From: Lampris incognitus
Taxonomy: Eukaryota > Chordata > Actinopteri > Lampriformes > Lampridae
Direction: 5' to 3'
Assembly: GCF_029633865.1 (NCBI RefSeq)
Contig: NC_079224.1
Location: 15,900,890-15,964,889 of the forward strand
Length of the DNA: 64,000 nt
Numbering within the stretch: the stretch's first letter is position 1; every line of letters begins with the position of its first letter. The translations under genes were made by a program, and so were the position numbers. The notes under the pieces were generated by a model. The model was not told the origin of the DNA and made no database searches. It saw only the letters and a program-made list of their open reading frames with translations. This document shows, piece after piece, positions 38,701 to 52,200 of this stretch.

Positions 38701-41700
38701 AATTATATTGCAACACTCCTAGAAACAAAAGAAGGGTCAGGTGCACAGAACATTTTCTCAATGCTAACTCAAATCTGTCTTCAGTTGTCATGACAACAAG
38801 GCTTTTGAGAACACAGAGAAGAGACCTTTTCTACACCAGTGACGTGATGAACCGTTCAAGGTGTCTGTGGATGGGGTGAACTGCGACGGAAAACTGTTGG
38901 TGTTCAACACTGGTGTGCACCCAATATTAATTTGCAAGCATGATGCAGGTTTAAAAAAAACCTTGCCTGAACCAAAACAAAGACTAAAGCTTGACGCAAA
39001 CTCCCTGTTTTATCATATTATACAGCCGTCTTTAATTTATTCTGTTTACAGAAAGATGTCTGCATAGTGTAGGCAGCAAATAATCTGATGCGATGCAACA
39101 ACCTTGAGACAGTGAGAGCTTTCCGTATTATGCTTCAGAGAAAAACTCAATAGTTGTTTTGATCCACAAGCCAGCTCAATCTCAAATGTTTGTCCTACGC
39201 CCTTGTCCTTATGCACCCTCCAGACAATGAAGCTTCTTCAGTGCCCATTGTTTCCCTAATAAAATCTCAAACATCATAGTTAGTCTGAAAGCACAGATAT
39301 AAAAACTGTTAAAACAAAACATGAAATTTATAAAAAATGAGAGGGATAAAAGTGTTGATTAAAGCTAATTTCTCTGATTGTTTTTTCATTAATAAATAGT
39401 AATCTTATTCATCCAGACCAGGGGTTGGCAAACTGTGGCACTTTTGCCCCTCTTCAGTGGCTCCCTGTGGCTTTGACAAAAATTATACGGAAATAACGGT
39501 TATTTTTTAACATTTTAATTTTCATTTATAATTGTTGTAGGCCTAAAGTGATTCTTAGGTTCTCCACACTGAATGAAAAAAAAAAGTTTTAACATTCTGT
39601 CAACTAAAACCTGCATCATAGCCTACGTTTATGGCCGGCGCCTCTCCCTCTCAATTTTGCCAAACCTCAACAGCGGTGGCTGGTCTTCGGTCTTCCTGCC
39701 TCAAGCAGGAACTACACAACCCAAATATGGCTCCCGCCTCACAGAGGAGAGCCTGCAGAACAGCGCTGATATCAAGAAGCTCTGCAGCGACATTCACAAG
39801 CAGAAACTGCATTCAGCGGATGAGAACTCCATCCCTTAATAAGCTATCATTTTGCAACAAACTATCTGTTTTAGCAAGTTGTGATTTTGTTAACGAATAG
39901 CTGTTGTGTTTTATGCTCAGGCCCGAGGGTTGCTTGCTGTACATGGCTGAGGGAAAAAAGAAGAGGATTACCTCGCACTGAACTGGACCTTGTTCAGTTT
40001 TGTTGCATCCCCCAATAAAAATAATAAAAAATGTAATTAGACTTGTAGTTCTATTATTCATGAGTTCATAAATGTTAACGTACCAAATAATCATAAATAG
40101 CCCACTGCAGAGTGACCACATGTGGTTAAACTTAGTGAATGCTCATTTAGATTCTAGTAGTAATGTTGATGGGCTGATTTAGACTTAACAGGCTGTGTTA
40201 CCTTCATTATAAGGCTCAAATATGAGTTGAGGCTCCAGACAGATTTATTTTGGGCCAAAAATGGCTCTTTTGATAGTAAAGGTTGCCGACTGCTGAGCTA
40301 GACCACGGAGTCCAGTTACATAATACTAACTGCCACCTTTACACTCATATGACAATGTTTTTTGGATTCCCACTCCCCTTTTTCTCCCCAATTTTACCCG
40401 GCCAATTACCCCACTCTTCCGAGCCATCCCGGTTGCTGCTCCACCCCCTCTGCCGATCCGGGAAGGGCTGCAGACTACCACATGCCTCCTCCGACACATG
40501 TGGATTTACCAGCTGCTTCTTTTCACTTGACAGTGAGGAGTTTCGCCAGGGGGAAGGCGCGTGGGAGGATCACGCTATTCTCCCCAGTTCCCCCTCCCCC
40601 CTGAACAGGCGCCCCCGACTGACCAGAGGAGGCTCTAGTGCAGCAACCAGTGTTGATTAAAGCTAATTTCTCTGATTTTTTTTCATTAATAAATAGTAAT
40701 CTTATTCATCCAGACCAGGAGTTGGCAAACTGTGGCACTTTTGCCCCTCTTCAGTGGCTCCCCGTGGCTTTGACAAAAATTATACGGAAATAACGGTTAT
40801 TTTTTAACATTTTAATTTTCATTTATAATTGTTGTAGGCCTAAAGTGATTCTTAGGTTCTCCACACTGAATGAAAAAAAAACGTTTTAACATTCTGTCAA
40901 CTAAAACCTGCATCATAGCCTACATTTATGGCCGGCGCCTCTCCCTCTCAATTTTGCCAAACCTCAACAGCGGTGGCTGGTCTTCGGTCTTCCTGCCTCA
41001 AGCAGGAACTACACAACCCACATGGGGTTAAACTTAGTGAATGCACATTTAGATTCTAGTAGTTATGTTGATGGGCTGATTTAGACTTAACAGGCTGTGT
41101 TACCTTCATTATAAGGCTCAAATATGAGTTGAGGCTCAAGACAGATTTATTTTGGGCCAAAAATGACTCTTTTGATAGTAAAGGTTGCCGACCGCTGATC
41201 TAGACCACGGAGTCTGGTTACATAATACTAACTGCCACCTTTACCACCTTTACACTAATATGACAACGTTTTTTGTTTTTTGAATTCCCCCTCCCCTTTT
41301 TCTCCCCAATTGCACCCGGCCAATTACCCCACTCTTCCGAGCCATCCTGGTTACTGCTCCACCCCCTCTGCCGATCCGGGAAGGGCAACAGACTACCACA
41401 TGCCTCCTCCGACACATGTGGATTTACCAGCTGCTTCTTTTCACCTGACAGTGAGGAGTTTCGCCAGACGGACGTAGCGTGTGGGAGGATCACGCTATTC
41501 CCCTCAGTTCCCCCTCCCCCCTGAACAGGCGCCCCCAACCGATCACAGGAGGCGCTAGTGCAGCGACCAGGACACATACCCACATCTGGCTTCCCACCCG
41601 CAGACACGTCCAATTGTGTCTGTAGGGACGCCTGACCAAGCCGGAGGTAACACGGGGATTCGAACCGGCAATCCCTGTTGGTAGGCAACGGAATAGACCG

Positions 41701-43213
41701 CCATGCTAACCGGACACCCAAATGACAACATTCTGATCCCAGATGGATCTTTGTCAGGTCAACATGAGCAAGTGAGAATAAGTGTGTAGGCGTTATCCCC
41801 CTTTTTTCATTGAACATATTCTGATAGCCTTTCACCTATGTGACGTGGGTATAATTACCCTCCTTCAGACACTCTCCATATACCACTGTTGAAAGGTTTT
41901 ACTTGGTAGGATGAACAATGGTGCAGCAGCAAACAGGTCCCTGCTCAAACAGGAAAAAAAGGATTGAAACGTGATGGCGATGTGGAGATGCTTCTGTTGG
42001 ACAGCTAATCTGTACAATCAATATTACAGTACAACAGTGTCCCCATACAGGAGACTGTCTGTGTTAGCGTTGGTCTGAGGATGCTGTTTTTACAAGGGTG
42101 GGAACTGTTTACTGCTGAGCTGACGGCACACAACAAACAATGCCTGCTACACCTTGTTTGTAGTTTGTACTGCCAGAGAAAGGGACTGATTGGGGACATC
42201 ACAGACTTCAGCTTCACGTGTAGTCTTGAGATGTGATCTGTGAGCAGGGATTTTGATTGGCTGGGTTCACATCTATACAACATTTGGTACTGAACTGAAA
42301 AATAATTCAATGGACTTTTTTCTTTATAATTATAAACATTCTTACTGAAATGGGTTTGTACTCAAAACAGGATGTTTATCCTGTATTTTTTATTTTTTTA
42401 TTTTTTCTCCTGGTTTTCATTTCTTTGGCAGCGAGATGTCTACCTTGCTCCCAGTTACAGCTGCACACATTTAGTATTTTGTTTTTCTCCCTTTTGGGTT
42501 TTTCCTGTTTCCTGTCTTATATTTTAATTCATTTTCTTTCATTATTATAATGCACTTCCACAACATAATTCAATTCATGAATCTATTAGCTCGATTAGCA
42601 GGAAATTCCACACAACCTTTTTCCCCCTCTGAGGCAATAGCCTCCTGAGCTAAAAAAAAAAAACAACCCAAAAAACACTTAAATGTGAAAATACTTAATT
42701 CTTAAAATCTGTATTTTTTTCAGCCCCTGTATATGTCAAGGCCTTATTTGATTTTTGTTCTATTAAAATCAAAATGATGGGGGGGGGGGGAACTATTGTT
42801 GTCAGTTACTGATGCATAACAAAACTGTTATAGTCCCATATCAATAAAGTTCCAGTTAACACACACACATACACACTTGTAACTTCTTTGCTCTCCAGGT
42901 ATGAAACTGAGAAACTGGTTTTGATTGTTTTCTGTGAGCTAAACAAGTCTAAAAATTCTGCTTTGTTGAAAAAATCAAAGGCTTTATCTGAACTCTCAGC
43001 TTCTATCTGCTTTCCCATTTTATCTTAAATCAACAAACTGAACAAAAACATTCTCCAAACTCTCCAGTACACATTTACACAACGCGTTACAGTCACTTCG
43101 GTGACAATAAACGACTATGACATATGTCGCTATCCAAATAATGGCAGAACAACAAACCTAATTTCCTGTTGGTTTTTTCTAGTGCGTTTCTAAGAGATCT
43201 ATTAGGCAGAGCC

Positions 43214-43250
<37 letters not shown>

Positions 43251-46200
43251 AAAACACATATGGGGTTGCCGGGCAGACAATGACACTAAGTAGGCTACTT
43301 TTTAAAATATTGGCTGAAATAATGATACTGAAATATTATTTTGTGCCACACCTAACCACTTGCTACCCTTGGCAACTGCCCATGCCTTTGACCAGCACTG
43401 CTGTGCAGCATCACAACACATTCGAGGCCATGCATGCTACAGCTAGCTAGCTGTAAATGACTCTATGTCAGACACGGCTGCAAGTTAAGACCGGAAGATT
43501 AAGGACATGGGTGGCTGAAAACAAAGTATACTATGTAGTTCTTCCTAAAAATGATTAAGGACTGTGGATTTTTTTTTTAAGATTTTTTTTTTTACCTTTA
43601 TTACACAGTGAAGAGGCAGACAGGAAACGGGGAGAGACAGAGTGGGATATGACATACAACAAAGGTCACCGTTTGGAATTGAACTGGCGACACTTGTGAC
43701 CAATGTGGCATGTGCTGTAACCATTCGGCTAGGGAGGAGCCGGATTGTGGAATTTCTCAAGATTCATAGTTTATTTTTAACAGTAAAATGACTTACTTTT
43801 TTTTGACCAGATACTGCTAAATAAACAATTTTCTCAAGTGTTGTAAAGCATGATAAAGTCGGACAGCATACAAGTACGACAAGGTCTGGTGCCTGTCGTA
43901 CTGATGGAGAATTTGCCTTTTGGATGCGAGTAACGTGGTAAAGTTGACAGTGAAATGCATCGATATGCTTTTATAGCCTCCATTTCAAGTCCTGTTTTTT
44001 TTTCAATGGACCATTTTGAAAAGATATTATTGTGCAATTTCCAAATGCTTTCTGACATTACATTTCATAAAGAAAATGTAAGTCATTGTGCTGCAACTTG
44101 GCACGGTTAGGTAGTTGTCCATGTGGTATCATCTGGGCTATGGCTTCTATTAAACAGAAAACATGGCAATCATGAGGCCTCAGTACATACCAGTTGTGGA
44201 CCATGAGCTTCTGAACAGCCAGTAGGGCGTTGTAGCGGACCAGCTGATCCTCATGGTGCATATGGTTCATGACCAACTGCTTCCCTCCTAGTTGCTCAAT
44301 CACTCTGAAAAGACAGAATGGGTGGGTGAAACCATTTAGCCAAACCATAAACATACAGTTGACATGGTATTATAAAGTTCTGAATCTAGATTCTATGGCA
44401 ATGACCAGTAAGCTATGGGAAACAAAGGAATAAGGAAAAAAAAGTGTACAGTAAATTTTTAATTCGTAAATTTACTTAATCAGAAATCATCAGGTAGGTA
44501 CAAAATGTAAAAGATGAACAACATTCATAAGAAAATGTTGTTCATCCCTTGCTTGATGAAATTACATCAATTCTGGACCAGTGCTGGTATGCATTTACTC
44601 ATCTTATTTACCAATTATTTAATTCATATACTCGCTAAAGGGGGGTAGGGGGTGAAGTCTATCCTTGCAAGCATCATGTTAAATTTGGCTCCCTGCACAG
44701 GTCGGCAGTCCATCACATGACAAAGACATGCAAACATCCCCACTTTCATAACTACAGTTAACTTAAAGTCTCCAATTCCTGGGGGTGTCCGGGTGGCATG
44801 GCGGCCTATTCCGTTGCCTACCAACACAGGGATCGCTGGATCGAATCCCCGTGTTACCTCTGGCTTGGTCGGGCGTTCTACAGACACAATTGGCCGTGTC
44901 TGCAGGTGGGAAGCCGGATGTGGGTATGTGTCCTGGTCGCTGCACTAGCGTCTTCTCTGGTCGGTCGGGGCGCCTGTTTGGGGGGAAGGGGGGAACTGGG
45001 GGGAATAATGTGATCCTCCCACGCACTACGTCCCCCTGGCGAAACGCCTTACTGTCAGGTGAAAAGAAGCGGCTGGCGACTCCACATGTATCGGAAGAGG
45101 CATGTGGTAGTCTGCAGCCCTCCCCGGATCGGCAGAGGGGGTGGAGCAATGACTGGACAGCTCGGAAGAGTAGGGTAATTGGCGAATACAATTGGGGAGA
45201 AAAGGGGGGGGGGAGAGTCCAATTCCCTGACTATTGATGTCTATGCATTATTGTGAGGGAAATGAACAACTCAAAGGAAACCCCCACATAGGAGGAAATA
45301 GTGGTCTAAATTGCAAGCTCTCCCTGGCTTGTCAGCACGCTAGCATGCCATCGACTCAGAAATGGACAAAGGAGTTGTTATTAGAGAGAAGGAGCAAGAT
45401 AGAGAGAAACCAGAATCACTCTGTCAATCAAACTGAATGTGCCTCCAGGTTGACAAACTGGTGGGAAACAGCGAGGATAGAGGGAGGATAAGGGGATCTC
45501 CAGGCAAGAACAAGCAGTCCAGGAGGATTAAATAGCGTGGTGTCAGCTGGCTTCCCAAGCTTTGGCACCATCTGACAGAAAGGGAAAACAATCACTCGTA
45601 TTTCTCTGAGCTCGGGAAGGAATGGGTGAATGCTGAAAAACATTCTTGTTAATCAAACCATTCACATGTTTAGAAGTAGGCGTGGCAGCAGCATGCATGG
45701 ATGCCCACACACAAACAAGGTTGAGGTAGAAAATTGGCCTCTTTTTTTTAATTGGAGCTGTGCGTTTTCCACTTTTAAATCTGGGGCGGCATGGTGGCAC
45801 TGTGGTTAGCGAGGTTGCCTCACAGTAAGAAGGTCTTGGGTTCGAGCCCCTGGGTAGTCCAACCTTGAGGGCTCGTCCCAGGTCATCCTCTGTGTGGAGT
45901 TTGCATGTTCTCCCTGTGTCTGCGTGGGTTTCCTCCTGGTGCTTCAGTTTCCTCCCACAGTCCAAAGACATGTAGGTCAGGTGAATCGGCCATACTAAAT
46001 TGTCCCTAGGCATGAATGTGTGTGTGTATGTGTGTCGGCCCTGTGATGGACTGGCAGCTTGTCCAGGGTGTCTCCCCACCTGCCACCCAATGACTGCTGG
46101 GATAGGCTCCAGCATCCCTGCGACCCTGAGTAAGGATAAGCGGTTTGGATAATGAATGAATGAATGAATGAATGAATGAATGAATGAAATCTGAGCAGGG

Positions 46201-49200
46201 GTCTGCAGGAGATGTGAGTTAGTTACTGCGAGTGGAAAGTATCGTTGAATCCAGTCATCCGATAGCAGATGAACAGGATGAAAAAGCCTCACCCATTACC
46301 TATCAGCTTCTTGTATCATTCATCTGTTGTAAAAGTAGTTTAATTCTGGTACTTGACCAGCGGCATGCTTGACTGAACAGGGATACTGAGGTACAGGGAT
46401 GCACGGCTTACGTGTTATTTTCCAAACAACTGCTTGGCAGCAAAACATCTTACCGTTTGCCCCGTGGGTAGTGTCGTACATACTCTCCAACGTCGTGGGC
46501 TGCCACTGCTATTACCTGAGGGTCGTCGGACACCTCTAAAAGCCTTGTTAAGATCCTGGGGGGGGGGGGTGACAAGAGAGACATTCAAAACCAAGCAGGC
46601 AAAGAACTCCCATCGCAATTTCTTCACAAAGGAAAATATACACAGTTGACATGTGCTCCTAGACAGAGAGGTTTCCACAAGAGTTTCATCAAGAGTTTTA
46701 GATTACCTGCGGTAGTACTTATTCCCCCAAGCAAGAGATCGGATGCAGGGTTGTATCAAAATTTCAAGAGGGGCATGTAAAAGTAATTTTCAAGCTTGAT
46801 AAAACTATAATTCTTCATATGCTCTATTCCCCAAAGGCCAGCTACTCTCTGGCACAGGGAGTCTGGAGTTTCTACATTACAGCTTCCCTGCAGGAAAATG
46901 TATTTTCCTTATTTCACAACTTCAGCCAGATGTTGCCTGCAACCGAGATAAGCTACATGTGATGTATTAAGTTACATGTTATCCTTATCAGGACTTTCCT
47001 CAAAATCAGGCTTAAAAACCCCACAATGGTGTTTGGAAAAGGCAAGAGTAATAAATCAGAAATAGTCTGGAGTATGTTTGAATCAAATTATACTAAATTA
47101 TATTAGTATTATATACTACTACTACTAGTACTACTTTCGGCTGCTCCCGTTAGGGGTCGCCACAGCAGATCATCCATTTCCATCTTTTCCTGTCCTCTGC
47201 ATCTTCCTCTCTCATGCTAATATATTATATTATACCTTTGTTAACTCCTGCTGATGTCACTCTCCATGCGTATTGTGTTTTATTGTTGGTTGCACTAATG
47301 TTTTTACTGCTTTTTTTATTGTATTTGATGTAAAGTGACCTTGAGTGTCATGAAAGGCACCTTTGAATAAAATGTTTATCATTATTATTACTATTATAAA
47401 TCTCAGAAATGTTGAAAACAGAGAACTGAGGAATGACAGAAGGACAACTAACACAAGACAGCGTCTGTGAGAGAATCACTGAAGTAAATACTAAGTTCAT
47501 AGTGGAGCAGAGAGGCAATAGATAAATAAAAACCTCCAAAAAGAGATCAGAAATAGGGCTAATTAAAGCAGAGATAGAGGGTGATTGAATCTAGAGACAG
47601 AACAGTGATGAGATGAGCAGATGGGCAGATTAAGATTTTAAGGACTATTGGAGCATGACAAAAATACCAATGAAAAAAAAAGATTTAAATTTTTATTTTA
47701 TCTCAGTTCTCAGAGTTTTGGGGTCCTTACAGTGAGACTTGCATCAGAGACCTCACCAACTCTCACCAGCTCTGCATGCTCTTCATTTTGCAAAGCTCGA
47801 GCACTGCGTCACACAATTCAGATACTCTGTGATCACAGGTCAGGTTAATGATAGCGACACCGTGCTTGTCTGAAAGGAAACTTCTGATTATCTGCTCTGA
47901 ACACAGTAGCAGCAGGTCTGATTTAATCTGAAGATATTACACCGTTCTTGCAGATTACTCAGATGTGGCCACGTACATCGTCATTTGTGGAATGCATCCA
48001 CTTCGACCCTGTTAAAGGGACTATGTGTAGCTTCTACCAAAGTGCGGACCTCTAATCATACAGCGATGTGAATCACAAAAAAAAAGAGAAAGAAAAACGG
48101 ATGCATGGTTCAGCCCCTGTTCAAGCTACAAGACAAGCAAATTCAAACTGAATGCTGGCAAATGTCCGGCATTATACTAGACCATCACACAGATTAGTTT
48201 TCATATTTCTCAGTCATTCTATCCAACAAAACGTATGAAGACACAAATGGCGACTGATGGGTCCCCTCCTCCACAGTCATTGATTATATTCTGCTGCTTC
48301 GTTTTTCTCTGACTTGTTCGAATGTGACTACAGAAATGCTTTTTTTGGCAACTGTATTGTTTAACAGCTGTATTTCCATTGTTCTGGGCTGTACTCAACT
48401 GCAATAAGCCTTTCTTTCTTTTTGGATAATGGACTTTGGGACTATTGACTTTAGTGAACTGAGTAGTTCCTCTTTAACATCAAGTATATGTTGATAAATC
48501 AAGATTTAAGCATATGTCAAAGGCTGCATATGTCATACTTTTCAATGTGCTACTTATATCACATGATCATGGTCATCCAGCTTACATTAGTGCATCTCCC
48601 CAGTGCTGGTTATTTATGAGTGTTTTCATCCTTTTTGTTACCCTGTAGAAGATCCTTGGTGGAATACTGATTGTGACAATAAACAGCCAACAGGGTTGCT
48701 GCCCACAGTGTACAATGCCGAGAGATTGTGCAATGGCCAAGCACAATCCCAGGGAGTGCGTCATATACAAGAGCTGTTAGAGCACCCTGGAGTACCTGAC
48801 TAAATTGCATGTAAAGAAGCATTTTTTCCCCTCCTTTGAATGAAGTGTGCAAATGATTTGCCTTTTGTGTTGGATTGGTTGTAGGGAAAATTAAAACTGT
48901 TGCTATTCTTTCTCTTTTCCTTACTTGAGGAGCTCATAGTTCTTTTCGTTCAAGCGGACAGCGTTCTCACGCCAGAACTTCTCAGACTTGTGTACAGGGC
49001 TCCATTCCAGGCGGCCAGACTTCAGTTCTGAACTGTATTCATCAAAGGAGCTGAAGGATAAAGAGAATGGGAGAATGAGTGAAAGAGGAAGGTAGTCAAA
49101 GACTCATTCTTACTACAGCTCTGCACACACAATCCTACTTTCTTCCAGCTGAGCATTTCTGAAGACTGCTGATTTGACTGGGTCAGCCTGTGGTGAAAAG

Positions 49201-52200
49201 TACTCAAGAGCACAAAGTACACAGAATACCCAGAGTTCACCAATAATTGCAATCAGGACAGAATTCAAGAGCTACTGCAATAGAATTATATCCTAGGAAA
49301 AGATGTTATCATAAGAGTCAGTAGGACAAGTGTCATGTGCAATGAAGTAGACATGCACCATTTGTTTGTTATAGAATTAAAAACAAATAAGCATCCAGCC
49401 ATCCCCAAGTAAGTCTCCATCATGTATGAATCAGAGTCAACAAAGTACCTGAGGTCCTGCACACTCTCTCCCAGCCTCTCCAAAAGGAACTTGATATCAT
49501 CAGTGATGTCCTCATCATCGTACTTCTGCTGGTCGAGGTTCTCCAGCTGCTTCAGCACCTTGCACTGAATCATGGCAAGGGCGTACTCTTGACGTGTCTC
49601 CCTCTCTGCAGACTTCTCCAAAAGGTTCTAAGGAAGAGTACAAGTGTTAAAATTCTAAAAAGAGAAGGAAACATAACACTAAAAACTTGGGCCTCTAAAC
49701 ATCAGATAAATGGTGTGATGCTTTGTGCCACAGATTAGTCAACTATGTCTAAGGTTGTGAGGAAGACAAACAGGGATATGATAAAGAGGTAAAGTGACTA
49801 AGTCTGTCAAAATGTAATGTCAGACCTCTACTTATTCTGATGGGGTAATTATAGCCATCACCAAGGCTCCCCTGTTGTGGAATACCCATGTAAGTGTGTG
49901 CAACTAACCCTAGGCATACTTTATTGCAAACTGAAAATAGTCCTATAACGACAACTAGAGCAAATCTTCAGAAACTGATTTATTTTGAAGGCATCATGAT
50001 ATTTTTTGCAGCCTAACTGAATGAAAGTCTTTTTTTTTGTGAGAAATGTTTATTACCAAGTATATTATTTTGGAATCCTATACTATAAAAGGAGTGAAAC
50101 TGTCCTTGAATGTGTGACTGAGGATTTCCAGATGGCACAGATAGTCTCGCTCAAGTCCCATTTACTGAGCAAAATTATTTACATGATTAATACCTTAGGA
50201 AAAAATATGCAGCTGCTACTGTGTGCTTTTGTAAAAGAAAATTTAACTTTCATTTAGTCTGCATTAAAAAAAACACAACTAAAAGCAATAATCACAACAA
50301 TATAATAAATATATTATATACATATATTAATATATTATATATATATATAAGTCATATATTATAACATAATATATAATAATAAATAAAACAATATAATAAA
50401 CATATAATAATATATAATACAAAATAATAAAAACAGCAAAAACAGTATCCATGTAGGTGGCTCTTTATCCTTGCTCTTAATAAAAGTGTGATCTATGTGA
50501 TGTCATGGAACCATGACTTTTCTTTTTTGTAGTCCTTCTTACTCACTTTTAAAATGCACCAACACGGACTGTAACATAAGAAAATTAACTCTTGGGGAAA
50601 TCAGCAGTAACTATCAAGAAGACAGTTGAGAGTTTCCCATCACTGCCCACCAAGATTTTTAGTTAGCTGCAATCCACCTGCCAAGCTACACTCAAGTCTG
50701 ACCAATTAAAAACAGTTTACAGACATCTTCCCAAATACTGGATATGGCAGAACGTTTAGTATGAAAGGTGTAATAAATTATCGCTGGATGAAATTTAAAT
50801 CAGGAAATTGCTGGCAAGCTTACAATCATATATGAACTAATACAGCTAAAGTTGTCCTCAAAAATCATGTCCCAATTTATCTCTCTCCATCAGTCCAAGG
50901 TACTGGAAAATTAACGTGTCAAGAGATGCTTAGGTCTACATACTGCGATTACATCGACAACAGAACCCCCCCCCCACCCCACCCCACCCAGATAAACTAG
51001 AATATTGCAATAAGTACATTCAGTTTAGGAAAATCTTGATATTTACGTTGGCTGGAGTGGCTGCAGTGAACAAAGCCAGAATATCAATGACGATTTCCAG
51101 TTAAAAACCAAAACTCTTTTCAATAATGTGAGTTGTTGAGTGTATCTGGAGATTTTGTGTTATATAAATCTAACATCTATTGTTATTCAATTATTTGTTC
51201 ATTCACTATCCCGACTCAGTCCATCTCGAGGTTCCACAATTTTTCCGTTTTCTGACCAAAATCCGAAGTATTTCCAAACGGGGCTTTTTAGATTGCTCGG
51301 AGTGAAAATCACTCTCTGCGGCCGAGTTGGGTTGTGAACTCTCTTGCCATCTTTACCATGTGGCTGTTGCTGAATTATTCGCTCGTTTCAGCTTGACCTA
51401 AATTTCATTTTCAACCAACGAAAGTGACGTTGTGAGAGTCCTGTCCGTCATGCAGTGTATTCAGTGCGGCGGCCAAAGCCCTTGTGAGAATTCGTGAGGC
51501 AGACAGCGGTGGTAGTGCCGCATTTTTTTTCCACAAACAAATATTAATTTTCACACTCGAATGTCTGTTTTTTTGTTGTTTTGTTTTACAATTCGGTTAT
51601 ATATTTGAATTTGGAATATTCATTGACAGCCCTAATACAGATAGACAGACATACATACAGAGATACAGACAGAGACACCTTCCATTTTAGCTGGTTAGGT
51701 TTGCGTTGGTGCGTGGATGAGGCCAGACTATCCAACCTCACTTTGCTGTGTGTTGAGCGGGACATGAACACTGACACAGACAAAAGTGTTTGGCAGGTTT
51801 GCCACCATGAAGGAGAGGAGGATGAAATTTTAAAAAGGGACCCTGATATGTATGACGTTCATTAACCTTCTTGGACTGTTTTGTTCTATGGAGTATGGTG
51901 GAATATACAAATGGACTACACTACGTATTGACTACTGTACTTCTATCCTCTTTGGTCTTCCCCTCAAGTGTCTTCATAAACTTCAATTGGTCCAGGATTC
52001 AGCTGCCCGTATCATTATCAGAACTCCTTCTATAGATCATATCACTCCTGCTCTTCAGCAACTCCATTGGCTCCGTTAAATACCGTATTGACTTCAAGAT
52101 CGTGCACCTCACCTTCAAGGCCCTTAATAACCTAGCTCCTTCGTATCTTTCTGAACTCCTTCATATCCACGCGCCCTCCCACACTCTCAGATCCTCTTCT

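Larger units (their letters stand above)
39351..41720. repeat. Tandem duplication of about 1.3 kb containing a hAT-like element and a SINE
   Basis: Sequence from 39351 (GTGTTGATTAAAGC) recurs from 40649. Copy 1 runs 39351-40648 and stops inside a SINE. Copy 2 runs on through the complete SINE to 41719. Copy 2 lacks about 395 bp of the hAT-like interior (between CACAACCCA and GGTTAAACTTAG). The copies differ by only a few percent, so the event looks recent. Confidence 0.9.

Noticed and set aside
48603-48803. 66-codon plus-strand frame in an atp6v1h intron
   Set aside because: No domain, no splice or promoter support, and of a length expected by chance.
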